64,000 bases of DNA, from contig CAWHLA010000012.1 of NCBI GenBank assembly GCA_963830065.1, positions 85,814-149,813 of the forward strand. The letters are read 5' to 3'. Made by a program: the position numbers and the translations under genes. Positions 16,315 to 25,142 of the stretch are shown in pieces. Source of the DNA: JACCZR01 sp963830065 (lineage in GTDB: Bacteria; Actinomycetota; Thermoleophilia; Solirubrobacterales; Thermoleophilaceae). How positions within the stretch are numbered: position 1 is the stretch's first letter; every line of letters begins with the position of its first letter. The notes below the pieces were generated by a model. That model saw only the letters and a list, made by a program, of their open reading frames with translations. It searched no databases and was not told the origin of the DNA.

Positions 16315-16718
16315 TTCACCGGGAGCGGCGAGCCCGCGAAGAAGAAGAACCAGACCTCGAAGGCCGCGACGGCGACCACCACCAGCCCGATCATGATCTT
16401 CTCGAGCATGGTCAGGCTCACCCGCTCGCCCGGCTGTTGCTCGCGCTCGCCCCGCATGCTGCGCAGCCAGGGCGCGTGCTGGCGGGCGGTGGGCGTGGCG
16501 CCGGTCATGTCGTCGTAGATCCGGCCCAGCCGGCCCAGCAGCAGCGTGAGGGCCACGCTGGTCACACCGAGCACCAGCACCACGAGGCCGACGGCCCCCA
16601 TCGAGGGAGGCCCGGAGCCCTGGGCCTGCGAGCCCACCCACAGCGCCAGCATCGGGCTGCCCGTGTAGATGTTCACCCCGACCACCGTCATCGCCGTGGC
16701 CAGCGCGAGGCGCTTCAC
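16311..16718 (-). CDS. Small membrane protein of unknown function
   Basis: 135 residues from GTG 16718, 3 bases after the FHA gene's stop, so one operon is likely. Three hydrophobic segments: an N-terminal one near 5-30, one near 41-62 (GLVVLVLGVTSVALTLLL) and one near 108-128 (MIGLVVVAVAAFEVWFFFF). A polar loop between the last two carries PTARQHAPWLRSMRGERE. Family not recognised; the position suggests an accessory to FHA/kinase signalling. Confidence 0.7.
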   Translation of the reverse strand: MKRLALATAMTVVGVNIYTGSPMLALWVGSQAQGSGPPSMGAVGLVVLVLGVTSVALTLLLGRLGRIYDDMTGATPTARQHAPWLRSMRGEREQQPGERVSLTMLEKIMIGLVVVAVAAFEVWFFFFAGSPLPVN

Positions 16719-16721
16719 GGC

Positions 16722-17381
16722 TCAGCCCAGGTCGCGGGGAGTGATCGCTCCGCTCTGGAGCGCCAGCTCCACCAGCTTGACGCGCTTCTGGTTCTGGGGC
16801 AGGTCCTCGACCCCGAACTTGGTGAACAGCGTGCGCAGGTGGGTCTTGACCGCGTCCACGCTGAGGAACACCTCGTCGGCCACCTGCTGGTTGGTGGCCG
16901 GAGTCGCGTAGGCGCTGCCTTCGCGGTAGGGCCGGCACAGGGCGACCAGCACCGTCTTCTGGGTCTCGGTGAGGGTGGCGTCGGGAACGTCGGCGGCCAG
17001 CGAGGTCTCGGACGCCGTCTTGCCGCGCGAGGGCTCGCGGAACACGGCGGTGGTGGCGCCGAAGCGCAGCACGTCCCCGTCGCGCAGGCGGCGCCGGCCG
17101 CTCACGCGCTCGCTGTTCACGTAGGTGCCGTTTCGCGACAGCCCGTCGTCGCTCACGGTCCACGCTCCGCCGATGTGCACCAGCTCCGCGTGCACGCGCG
17201 AGACCTCGTGGTCCCAGTCCACGGTCAGCTCCGCGTCCTCGGTGCGGCCCACGGTCAGCCGATCCCCGCTCAGCGCGACGAGGCGCTGGCGGTCGTCGCC
17301 GTCGCGCAGCACGATGAACGGCGCGCCGGCCCGCTCGGCCTCGATCTGCTCCTTGAGCTCTGCCGCTGAGGCGCGGTGCAT
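16722..17381 (-). CDS. FHA domain protein with C-terminal winged-helix-like domain
   Basis: 219 residues from ATG 17381. An FHA phosphothreonine-binding domain spans about 35-110, with conserved GRTEDAELTVD, SRVHAEL and GLSRNGTYVN. The C-terminal 90 residues (LTETQKTVLVALCRPY...TNQQVADEVFLSVDAVKTHLRTLFTKF) resemble a LuxR/winged-helix DNA-binding region. It is divergent from a receptor kinase whose start is only 26 bases away. The likely scheme is that the kinase phosphorylates itself or a target, the FHA domain docks, and the HTH changes transcription (inference). Confidence 0.85.
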   Translation of the reverse strand: MHRASAAELKEQIEAERAGAPFIVLRDGDDRQRLVALSGDRLTVGRTEDAELTVDWDHEVSRVHAELVHIGGAWTVSDDGLSRNGTYVNSERVSGRRRLRDGDVLRFGATTAVFREPSRGKTASETSLAADVPDATLTETQKTVLVALCRPYREGSAYATPATNQQVADEVFLSVDAVKTHLRTLFTKFGVEDLPQNQKRVKLVELALQSGAITPRDLG

Positions 17382-17406
17382 GCACTGATGGTATGAACGC
17401 AGCGGG

Positions 17407-19470
17407 ATGGCTGGACTCGCGGTTGGCTCCGAGGTGGCCGGCTGCCGCATCGACGCGGTGGCTGGGGAAGGCGGCATGGGGATCGTCTACGTCGCCACGC
17501 AGCTGCGGCTGAACCGGCGCGTGGCGCTGAAGGTGATCGCTCCGGACCTGGCCAGCCAGGCGAACTTCCGCGAGCGGTTCAAGAGCGAGTCGCTGCTGGC
17601 GGCCTCGATCGAGCACCCCAACGTGATCCCGGTCTACGAGGCGGGGGAGACCGAGGGGCTGCTGTACCTGGTCATGCGCTACGTGGAGGGGACCGACCTG
17701 CGCGAGCTGCTGGATCGGGAGGGCAGGCTGGACCCGCCGCGGGCCGCGGGGCTGATGGCCCAGGTGGGAGCGGCGCTGTCGGCCGCCCACCGCCAGGGCC
17801 TCGTGCACCGTGACGTCAAGCCGGCCAACGTGCTGGTGGTGACCGATCCCCAGGACGGTCACGAGCACGCCTACCTGACCGACTTCGGCATCGCCCGCGA
17901 GACGGGCGCCACCGGCGGCATCACCCGCACCGGCGCGGTGGTGGGGACGACCGACTACCTCGCTCCCGAGCGCTTCGAGGGCGAACGCGGCGACACCCGC
18001 TCCGACGTCTACGCCTTCGGCTGCATGCTCTATGAGGTGCTCGCGGGCGAGGTGCCCTACCCGCGCGACACCGAGGTGGCGACCATGTTCGCCCACGCCA
18101 ACGCGCCCGTCCCCTCGGTGCGCGAGCAGCAGCCCGACGTGCCCGCCGCGCTGGCCGACGTGGTCGAGCGCTGCATGGCGAAGGACCCCGCCGAGCGCTA
18201 TCCCGACGCGGGGCAGATGGCCCGGGCGACCGCGGACGCGGTGGAGAGCGCCCCTGAGCCGCCGACGGCGGCCCCGGTGACGCCGCCCCCGACGATGGCG
18301 CCGCCCGCGCAGCCTGCCGCCGAGCCATCCGCGCCGCCCGCCCCACCGCCTACCCAGCACGCCCAGCCGGCCGCGCCATCGCACACGCCGCCTCAACCGG
18401 TTCAGGCCGTGCCGCCGCCGGTGGAACCCCCGCCCCGGCAGGTGGCCCCGCCGCAGCCCTACCCACAGGCGCCACCACCGGAAGCGACCACCACGGAGCT
18501 CCCGGACAAGGACGAGAAGCCGGGCAAGCGGCTGCCGGTGGCCGCGCTCGCGGGGCTGCTCGTCGCCGTGGTCGCTCTCGTAGTACTCGTGCTCATGCTC
18601 GGAGGCGGCGGGGGAGACGAGGAGAAACCCACCAGCGCGTCGGTATCCATCCCGGGCGGCCCCGACGGCCTGGCCGTGGTGGGCGGCAAGGTGTGGGTGG
18701 CGAGCGCGGAGGCCGGCCGGCTGACACCGATCGGCGCCGGCACGAGGACCGCCGGCCGTGCGGTGACGGTGGGCAGCGACCCCGACAGCGTCATCGGCTC
18801 CGGCGGCTCGCTGTGGGTGACCAACACGGCCGACGGGACGGTCAGCCGCCTCGACGACGCCACCGGCCGGGCGCAGGGCGACCCGATCCCGGTGGGCGAC
18901 GCCCCCGAGGGCATCGCCACCGGTGGAGGCTCGATCTGGGTGGCCAACAGCGGCGACGGCACCCTGACTCGCCTCGACGCCTCCAGCGGCGAGCCGGGCG
19001 GCACCACCCAGCTGGGCGGCTCGCCGATCGGCGTGGCCGCCGGCACCGACTCGATCTGGGTGACCGACACCGCGGCCGGGACGGTGAGGCGCGTGAGCAC
19101 GAGCAGCGGTCGGCCGCGGGGCGGGCCGATCGAGGTGGGCTCCGAGCCGCGCGGGGTGGCCATCTCGGGCGACGACGTGTGGGTGGCCAACAGCGGCGAG
19201 GGCACCGTGGCCCGCCTCGACGAGGACACGGGGAGACCGACGGGCCAGCCGATCAAGGTCGGCAACGGACCGCGCGAGGTGGCCGCTGCGGGCCAGGACG
19301 GCGTGTGGGTCACGCTGTCCGGGGCCGGCGAGGCGGTCCGCATCGACCCGAGCGGCCGGGTGGCCGAGCGCAGGAAGGTCGGCGCCCAGCCGGTGGGCGT
19401 GGCGGTGGACGAGACCCACGTGTGGGTGGCCTCCTTCGCCGCCAACCGCGTCACGCAGCTCTCGCGCTAG
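17407..19470 (+). CDS. Receptor Ser/Thr kinase with extracellular beta-propeller sensor
   Basis: 687 residues. An N-terminal PknB-type kinase has GEGGMGIVY, VALKVI (Lys about 43), HRDVKPANVL, a DFG motif and an APE-like LAPE. A Pro-rich linker (about 275-370) leads to one membrane helix (about 376-398), then an outer domain of six or seven repeats of about 42 residues (WVANSGDGTVSRLD-like), a Vgb/NHL-type beta-propeller. The architecture matches PknD-like receptors that sense an outside ligand. Divergent from the FHA regulator with almost no gap, so transcription of the two is probably linked. Confidence 0.92.
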   Translation: MAGLAVGSEVAGCRIDAVAGEGGMGIVYVATQLRLNRRVALKVIAPDLASQANFRERFKSESLLAASIEHPNVIPVYEAGETEGLLYLVMRYVEGTDLRELLDREGRLDPPRAAGLMAQVGAALSAAHRQGLVHRDVKPANVLVVTDPQDGHEHAYLTDFGIARETGATGGITRTGAVVGTTDYLAPERFEGERGDTRSDVYAFGCMLYEVLAGEVPYPRDTEVATMFAHANAPVPSVREQQPDVPAALADVVERCMAKDPAERYPDAGQMARATADAVESAPEPPTAAPVTPPPTMAPPAQPAAEPSAPPAPPPTQHAQPAAPSHTPPQPVQAVPPPVEPPPRQVAPPQPYPQAPPPEATTTELPDKDEKPGKRLPVAALAGLLVAVVALVVLVLMLGGGGGDEEKPTSASVSIPGGPDGLAVVGGKVWVASAEAGRLTPIGAGTRTAGRAVTVGSDPDSVIGSGGSLWVTNTADGTVSRLDDATGRAQGDPIPVGDAPEGIATGGGSIWVANSGDGTLTRLDASSGEPGGTTQLGGSPIGVAAGTDSIWVTDTAAGTVRRVSTSSGRPRGGPIEVGSEPRGVAISGDDVWVANSGEGTVARLDEDTGRPTGQPIKVGNGPREVAAAGQDGVWVTLSGAGEAVRIDPSGRVAERRKVGAQPVGVAVDETHVWVASFAANRVTQLSR

Positions 19471-19598
19471 CCCCACCCAGGGTGGGAAAAGCCGCCACCC
19501 CGGGTGGCCCACCTCCACCCCTGGGCTGCCTAGCTGGGGCGGCGCACCGAGCGGAGACTGAATCCATCGGACTCACCACCGCCACCCAGGAGCTCAAA

Positions 19599-20308
19599 AT
19601 GAACCGCAACGCCACCATCAAGTACGTCGCCACTGCCCTCGCCGTCGCCTCGTTCGGCCTGGCCTCCAGCGCCCAGGCCGCCGAGTTCGACCCGGCCCAA
19701 GCCGACGCCCAGCAGAACACGCCGGCCGCGCCGGTCGAGGCTCCGGACCAGGCCGCCCAGCCCGCCCTCGAGGACAACGGCGCCGCGGTCGAGGAGCAGG
19801 CTCCCGAGAAGACCCAGGAGCAGCTCGACCAGGAGCGGTTCGACCGCTACTGCAACATGAAGGACGCCGAGCCCTCGCACAGCGACAAGAAGTTCTGCGA
19901 GGACTTCCGCAAGAACCACGGCATGGGCGGCGGCGCGACCACCTCCAGCACGGGCCAGGGCAACACCAACCCAACGGCCCCACCCAGGAGGAGAAGGACC
20001 GCTACAACCGCTACTGCAACATGAAGGACGCCGAGCCCTCGCACAGCGACAAGGAGTTCTGCGACTGGTACCGCGAGCACTACGGGCACGCCACCACGTC
20101 GAGCACCGGTCACTACGAGAACACCACTCCCCACTACGAGAAGACCAAGCCCTACTACGAGAAGACCCGGCCGGTCTACACCAAGAAGACCGCCGAGCCG
20201 ACCAAGGGCAGCCTGCCCTTCACCGGCCTCGAGATCTGGCAGCTCGGTCTGCTGGGGATCGTCCTGGTCGGCGGTGGCTTCGGCGCCCGCCGGCTGCTGG
20301 CCAGCTAG
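19599..20308 (+). CDS. Sortase-type surface protein with duplicated Cys repeat (one frameshift)
   Basis: ATG 19599 has AGGAG 7 bases upstream. Signal peptide ends AQA. An acidic Pro/Ala/Gln region is followed by a segment RYCNMKDAEPSHSDKKFC that is repeated almost unchanged (RYCNMKDAEPSHSDKEFC), then by YEKT[KR]P-type repeats and a wall-sorting signal: LPFTG, a hydrophobic helix and a short RR-containing tail. One lost C near 19972 puts the second half in another frame. Probably anchored to the wall by sortase; role unknown. Follows the kinase but has its own ribosome site. Confidence 0.78.
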
Positions 20309-20335
20309 GCCCGCAGGTCACATAGCCGCAGCGCC

Positions 20336-20364
20336 AAGGGGCGCCCCGCACGGGGCGCCCCTTT
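20336..20364. terminator. Intrinsic terminator after the surface-protein gene
   Basis: AAGGGGCGCCCC, a GCAC loop, then GGGGCGCCCCTTT: a perfect 12-base stem with short A and T runs. It sits 28 bases past the surface protein's stop and upstream of the dioxygenase gene on the same strand. Confidence 0.75.
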
Positions 20365-20386
20365 CGCGTGGGCCTATGGTCCAGGC

Positions 20387-21301
20387 ATGAAGCTCGAAGG
20401 CATCCACCACATCACTGCGATCACCGGCGACGCCCCGCGCAACGTGGACTTCTACACGCGCGTGATGGGGCTGCGCCTGGTCAAGAAGAGCGTCAACCAG
20501 GACGACCCGACGGTCTACCACCTCTTCTACGCAGACGAGGAGGGCGACCCGGGCTCGGACCTCACCTTCTTCGAGTACCCGGGGCTGCCCCAGGGCCAGG
20601 CCGGCGAGGGAATGGTCCACCGGGTCGTGTGGCGGGTCGCCTCCTCCGACGCCCTGGACTTCTGGGCCGCGCGCTTGGCCGACAACGACACCGAGAGCAC
20701 GCGCGACGACGACACGCTGGTGTTCTTCGACCCCGAAGGCCTCGAGCACGAGTTGGTGGTGGTCGACGTCCCCGACCCGCCGCTGATCGCCGAGCACCCC
20801 GAGGTGCCCTCCGAGCACGCCCTGCAGGGCTTCCACGCGGTGCGCGCCTACAACTCCGAGCCCGCGGTCAACGACGAGCTGCTCGAGGGCCTGGGCTTCG
20901 AGCGAGACGACAGCGGCTGGGAGGCGCGGGGCGAGGAGCGCGGCGGCTCGTACTGGCCCGAGACGGCTCCGCTCACCCGTCCGCGGCCGGGCGCCGGCAC
21001 GGTGCACCACGTCGCGTGGTCGGCGGGCATGGACGAGCAGGAGGCCTGGCGCGAGCGCGTGAGCGAGGCGGGAGGCCAGCCGACTCCCGTGATCGACCGC
21101 TTCTACTTCCTCTCGGTCTACTTCCGCACGCCGGGCGGCGTGTTGTTCGAGATCGCCACCCGCGGTCCGGGCTTCGGGGTGGACGAGGACCCCGACAAGC
21201 TCGGCGAGGAGGTGGCCCTGCCGCCGTTCCTGGAGGACCGCCGCGCCGAGATCGAGCCGCGCCTCACCCCGCTGCCGAATCCGCGCCCAGTGCAGGGGTA
21301 G
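20387..21301 (+). CDS. VOC-family ring-cleaving dioxygenase-like protein
   Basis: 304 residues with two glyoxalase/VOC halves, as in MhqO/PcpA/LinE-type extradiol dioxygenases acting on hydroquinones or catechols. Probable Fe(II) ligands are His in GIHHIT (N-terminal half), His in TVHHVAWS and Glu in GVLFEIAT (C-terminal half). The region FDPEGLEHELV is also typical. ATG 20387 is the only sensible start. Preceded by a terminator and followed 19 bases later by the B12-binding gene, so the two could be co-transcribed. Confidence 0.85.
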   Translation: MKLEGIHHITAITGDAPRNVDFYTRVMGLRLVKKSVNQDDPTVYHLFYADEEGDPGSDLTFFEYPGLPQGQAGEGMVHRVVWRVASSDALDFWAARLADNDTESTRDDDTLVFFDPEGLEHELVVVDVPDPPLIAEHPEVPSEHALQGFHAVRAYNSEPAVNDELLEGLGFERDDSGWEARGEERGGSYWPETAPLTRPRPGAGTVHHVAWSAGMDEQEAWRERVSEAGGQPTPVIDRFYFLSVYFRTPGGVLFEIATRGPGFGVDEDPDKLGEEVALPPFLEDRRAEIEPRLTPLPNPRPVQG

Positions 21302-21320
21302 TACGCTCGCGCCCAGGGAG

Positions 21321-21974
21321 ATGCAGGCCAGCCTGGGCGCATTTCGCGAGGCCTTTCTCGAGGCCCTGCTGACCGGCGACGAGCGAGCCGCCGAGCAGAC
21401 TGCGCGGGAGGCGATGGAGACCGGGATGGGGGAGGCGGCGATCTCCGAGGCGATCATCACGCCGGCGCTGCACACGGTGGGCGAGATGTGGGCCGGCGGG
21501 CTGCTCACCCCGGCCGACGAGCACCTGGCCACCGAGATCAGCCTGCGCGTGCTGGCGCTTCAGCGCGAGGCGTTCCGGCGGGCCAACGAGCGCACCAGCC
21601 AGCAGATCATCCTCGCCGGCATCGAGGGCGAGCTCCACGTGGTGGGGCTGTCGATGGCGGCGAACCTGCTGCGCCACGCCGGCTACGACGTGCGCTTCCT
21701 GGGGCCGGACGTGCCGATTCAGTCTCTGTCCCAGATCGTCGCCCGGCGCCGGCCGCACGTGGTGGCCCTGACGGTGACCATGCGGGACTCGGCGATGCTG
21801 GTGGAGCTGGCGCTGGCGGAGATCGCCAGTGCCTCGCCGGGCACCGGCGTGGTGCTGGGCGGGTCCGGCCGGCCGGAGACGCTTCGGGAGACCGAGCGTT
21901 TGGCGCTGTCTCAGTCGCTGACCGACGTGGTCGACAAGGTCAGCTGGCTGATTGCGCGGCCGTCGCTGAACTGA
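21321..21974 (+). CDS. Stand-alone cobalamin-binding protein, CarH-like photosensor without MerR domain
   Basis: 217 residues. Residues 1-95 form the helical B12 cap with W57 and E67-H68 in the exact Wx9EH spacing that marks adenosylcobalamin photoreceptors of the CarH/LitR family. Residues 95-217 are a Rossmann B12-binding domain with lower ligand His106 in ELHVVG (a Glu variant of DxHxxG), TVT in place of SxL, and VVLGGSG. No HTH is present, so any output needs a partner. ATG 21321 has a GGGAG directly adjacent, which is too close to be ideal. The 3' end overlaps the convergent transporter by 35 bases. Confidence 0.82.
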   Translation: MQASLGAFREAFLEALLTGDERAAEQTAREAMETGMGEAAISEAIITPALHTVGEMWAGGLLTPADEHLATEISLRVLALQREAFRRANERTSQQIILAGIEGELHVVGLSMAANLLRHAGYDVRFLGPDVPIQSLSQIVARRRPHVVALTVTMRDSAMLVELALAEIASASPGTGVVLGGSGRPETLRETERLALSQSLTDVVDKVSWLIARPSLN

Positions 21975-22866
21975 GGTCGGGTCCGGGGGAGCGGCGGCGC
22001 AGCTCCTGGGCCGCCTTGGTCGGCGCGGGGATGAACGCCGCAGCACCCACCACCGCCAGGAACGCCAGCGATCGCACGACGACGGTGAAGGCGTCGGCGC
22101 CCAGCGGGTCGCCGAACACCACGATGCCCGCCGGCACCGCCAGGGCGTTGCCGGCGATCGAGGTGACCGCGATCACCGGCACGGCGGGGCCGATCTGCAG
22201 CGAGCGCGCCGAGGCGAAGAAGGCGAGCGCGCCCCCGAGCACGGCGATCAGCAGGTAGGGGCTGAGCAGGACGTCGGCGGCCGTCTGGTCGGCGCTGCCC
22301 GACAGCGCCTTTACGGCGACGTGGGTGATCGAGTAGAGCGTGCCGGCCACGACCGCGAGCGCCACGCCGTGGTGGGACTTCCAGCGCTCGAAGCGGCAGA
22401 ACAGCATCGCGGCCACGCCGAGGCCCACCAGCCCCGACTCGAAGGCGACCATTGCGGTGACCGAGTGGTCGGCGCTCTTCTGGCCGGAGGAGGACTCGCC
22501 GGTGATCGCCAGCAGTCCGAGCCCGCCGGCAGCCAGGCCCATGCCGATCCACTGGCGCTTCTCGAGCTTGAGCCCGAAGAAGCGCTCGGCGAACACGCCG
22601 AGCAGCACGAGCCCGCCGGCCAGGACGGCCTGCACCAGGGACAGCGACGCCAGCGACAGCGCCCCGACGTGGCACAGGTAGGCGACCACCGCGAGGGCGA
22701 AGCCCACGCTCCACCACTTCTGGCTGAACAGCGCGACCAGCGTGCGGCCCGGACGGCGGATGTCGACGTCCGGTGCGCGCGTCGCGCCCTTCTCACGGAA
22801 CAGGAAGCCGACCTGGCTGGCCGCTGCGGACACACCCGCCAAGGCCAGTCCCAGCAAGAGCGTCAC
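21940..22866 (-). CDS. DMT/EamA-type membrane transporter
   Basis: 308 residues from GTG 22866, preceded by GGGAGGGGAGG. About nine or ten hydrophobic helices in two halves, the first starting TLLLGLALAGVSAA and the second AMVAFESGLVGLGVAAM. Drug/metabolite-transporter features include LQAVLAGGLVLLGVFAERFFG-like and GNALAVPAGIVVFGDP. Substrate unknown. Convergent with the B12 protein gene, and downstream on the same strand of the PAS-like gene. Confidence 0.78.
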   Translation of the reverse strand: MTLLLGLALAGVSAAASQVGFLFREKGATRAPDVDIRRPGRTLVALFSQKWWSVGFALAVVAYLCHVGALSLASLSLVQAVLAGGLVLLGVFAERFFGLKLEKRQWIGMGLAAGGLGLLAITGESSSGQKSADHSVTAMVAFESGLVGLGVAAMLFCRFERWKSHHGVALAVVAGTLYSITHVAVKALSGSADQTAADVLLSPYLLIAVLGGALAFFASARSLQIGPAVPVIAVTSIAGNALAVPAGIVVFGDPLGADAFTVVVRSLAFLAVVGAAAFIPAPTKAAQELRRRSPGPDLSSATAAQSAS

Positions 22867-22910
22867 GCCTCCCCTCCCATGAAGGAGAGGCTCCCCGTTA
22901 GCGACGCGCG

Positions 22911-23236
22911 CTAATCGACGGCGGCGATGACGATGAGGGCCGCACTGGGCGGCCCGCATGCGCCGATCTTCGCCCAGTTGCGCACGCCGAACGTGTCGGG
23001 CGGGCGCACCGCGATGTGGATCGGGTCGGAGGCCCCAGTGGCGGCCGCGGACGATGAAGTCGTTGAGGTGCCGGTTCACGGCCTGGGGCTCGGCCACGCC
23101 GGAGCATCGACTCGCCGGCCTTCGACACCGCGCAGATGTACTGGCCGGCGTCGACGACGATGAAGGGGTCGGCCGGAGTGGGGGCCATGTCCGGGCTCGC
23201 TTCCAGCAGCAGGCCCAAGCCGCAGTGCTCGCACAC
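22911..23236 (-). CDS. PAS-like small protein with N-terminal CxxC (two frameshifts)
   Basis: Reading from GTG 23236: VCEHCGLGLLLEA, then DPFIVVDAGQYICAVSKAGESML (PAS-like core). A shift near 23095 leads to AEPQAVNRHLNDFIVRG, and a second near 23030 to ASDPIHIAVRPPDTFGV and a hydrophobic C-terminus ending at TAG 22911. The three pieces join into one plausible small sensory protein. I recall similar Cys-Gly-Leu-Gly proteins from Solirubrobacterales but cannot name a family. The true start may lie further upstream in a basic stretch. Confidence 0.55.
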
Positions 23237-23323
23237 CCGCGAACCGCTGATGCCCGGCGGCCCGGTCTCGGGCCGCTTTCTCCCTGCTCTGCGTCGCCTT
23301 TGCAGACCCTTGCGAGGGTGAAG

Positions 23324-25123
23324 CTACAGCGAGGAAGCGGCCTTCTCTGCTGCCTCGAGCTGACGCAAGATCAGGTTCAGTCCCGCGCTCCAGAAATCCG
23401 GGTCGCTCAGGTCCACCCCGACGATGCGTCCGAGGTCCTCGGGGGGCATCGAGCCACCCGCCCGCAGCAGGTCGAGGTAGCGGGGCACCAGCGCCTCGCC
23501 CTCCTCCTCGTAACGGCGGTAGACCGACAGCGCGAGCAGGTGCCCGTAGGCGTACGCGTACACGTACCCCGGCGTGTCGATGAAGTGCGGCACGTAGGAC
23601 CACCAGGTCCCGTAGTCCTCGCCCAGCTCTACGGAGTCGCCCAGTAGATCGGTCTGCGTCTCCAGCCACAGCTCGTTGAGCCGGTCCACCGACAGCTCGC
23701 CGCCCGAGCGGCGCTCGGTGTGCACGCCGTTCTCGAAGCGGTTCATCGCCACCTGCCGGAAGATCGCCGCCACCGCGCCGTCCAGCGACTCGGCCAGCAG
23801 GGCCAACCGCGCCTCCTGGTCGTCGCCGGCGCGCTCCAGCAGTCGCTCCAGCACGATCGTCTCGCCGAAGATCGAGGCGGTCTCGGCCACGGTGAGGGGG
23901 CTGGTGAAGTGGTACAGGCCCTGGGGCTGGGCCAACACCGCGTGCACGCCGTGGCCGAGCTCGTGGGCCATGGTCAGCACGTCACCCGGGCGCGAGGTGT
24001 AGTTGAGCAGCACGTAGGGGTGGGCGCTGGGCACCGCGTAGGCGCAGAAGGCGCCGCCGCGCTTGCCGGGCTCGGGCGGCCCGTCGATGTAGCCGTCGGA
24101 GAAGAACCCGGCTGCCGCCTCGCCCAGCTCGGGGGAGAAGCCGCGGTAGCAGTCGAGCACCAGCTCCTGGGCTTCGCCGTAGGGGATGCGGTCGGTCGAC
24201 TCGCGCAGCGGGGCCATGCGGTCGTAGTGGGCCAGCCGGTCGAGGCCGAGGATCTTCGCCTTCAGGCTGTACCAGCGCCGCGCCAGGTCGTAGCGGTCCT
24301 GCACCGCGGCGACGAGTGCCTCGACCGACTCGTCGCTGGCCTCGTTGGCGAGGTTGCGCGAGGCCAGCCAGTGGTCGTAGTGGCGCAGGCGGTCCTTGGT
24401 TGCCTTGTCGGCGGCGAGCGTGTTCGTCACGAACGCCCGCGTGCGCAGCCCGGGCTCGAGCGATGCCGTCACCCCCGCCGCCGCCTGGCGCCGGCGCTCC
24501 CGGTCGGGGTCCTGGAGGTTGGACAGCGCCTGCATCAGCGGCACCGGCTCGTCCTCGTCCGGCAGCTCCACCCGCAGGGCCGACACCAGCTCGGTGAACA
24601 GGCGGCGGAAGGCCGACGGGCCGGTCACCGCCGTCTCGGTGAGCATCTGTTCCTCGGGCTCGGACAGCTGGTGCGGGCGGTAGCGGCGCAGCATGCGCAG
24701 GTGGTGGGCGCAGAAGGCGAGCGCCGGGTCGTCGAGCAGCAGCTCCACGTGGGCGTCGGGCAGCTCGTTCCACTCCAGGTCGAAGAACAGGAGCTCGGTC
24801 TGCAGCTCGGTGCTGCGCTCGCGCACCTTCTGCATCAGGGCGCCACGCTCGGGATCCTCGGTGTCCAGCGAGAAGCTCAACGAGGCGTAGCTGCCCGCGC
24901 GGCCGGCCCTGTCGGAGATGCCCTCCAGCTCGCGCATGGCCTCGGCCAGGCCCGCCACGTCCAGCTCGGCGAGGGTGCCGCGGTAGCGCTGGGCGAAGGT
25001 CCTCGCGCGCTCGGCGGCCTCGTCCAGCAGGCTCTCCGTGGTCCCGCCCTCGAGCAGCGGCTCGAGGTCCCAACGGGCGGCTTCGAGGGCCTCGTCGCGC
25101 GGTGCCTCTGCGAGGTCGGTCAC
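23324..25123 (-). CDS. pepF: Oligoendopeptidase F, M3 family zinc peptidase
   Basis: 599 residues, the usual size for M3B oligoendopeptidases, which degrade cytosolic peptides. The zinc site is AHELGHGVHA, with the third ligand Glu in TASIFGETIVLE, and the C-terminal region has DTPGYVYAYAYG. I chose GTG 25123 because the first in-frame ATG (25144) overlaps the divergent F420 reductase start. The much longer open frame upstream (to 26599) is antisense to other genes and spurious. Confidence 0.92.
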   Translation of the reverse strand: MTDLAEAPRDEALEAARWDLEPLLEGGTTESLLDEAAERARTFAQRYRGTLAELDVAGLAEAMRELEGISDRAGRAGSYASLSFSLDTEDPERGALMQKVRERSTELQTELLFFDLEWNELPDAHVELLLDDPALAFCAHHLRMLRRYRPHQLSEPEEQMLTETAVTGPSAFRRLFTELVSALRVELPDEDEPVPLMQALSNLQDPDRERRRQAAAGVTASLEPGLRTRAFVTNTLAADKATKDRLRHYDHWLASRNLANEASDESVEALVAAVQDRYDLARRWYSLKAKILGLDRLAHYDRMAPLRESTDRIPYGEAQELVLDCYRGFSPELGEAAAGFFSDGYIDGPPEPGKRGGAFCAYAVPSAHPYVLLNYTSRPGDVLTMAHELGHGVHAVLAQPQGLYHFTSPLTVAETASIFGETIVLERLLERAGDDQEARLALLAESLDGAVAAIFRQVAMNRFENGVHTERRSGGELSVDRLNELWLETQTDLLGDSVELGEDYGTWWSYVPHFIDTPGYVYAYAYGHLLALSVYRRYEEEGEALVPRYLDLLRAGGSMPPEDLGRIVGVDLSDPDFWSAGLNLILRQLEAAEKAASSL

Positions 25124-25142
25124 CCGTGCGACTCTAGGCGCC

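Noticed and set aside
15130..19518. Very long minus-strand open frame (1462 codons) across ligase, FHA and kinase genes
   Set aside because: It lies antisense to well-motifed genes, and its product is His/Arg/Gly-rich low complexity, as GC-rich third positions produce. No domain is seen.
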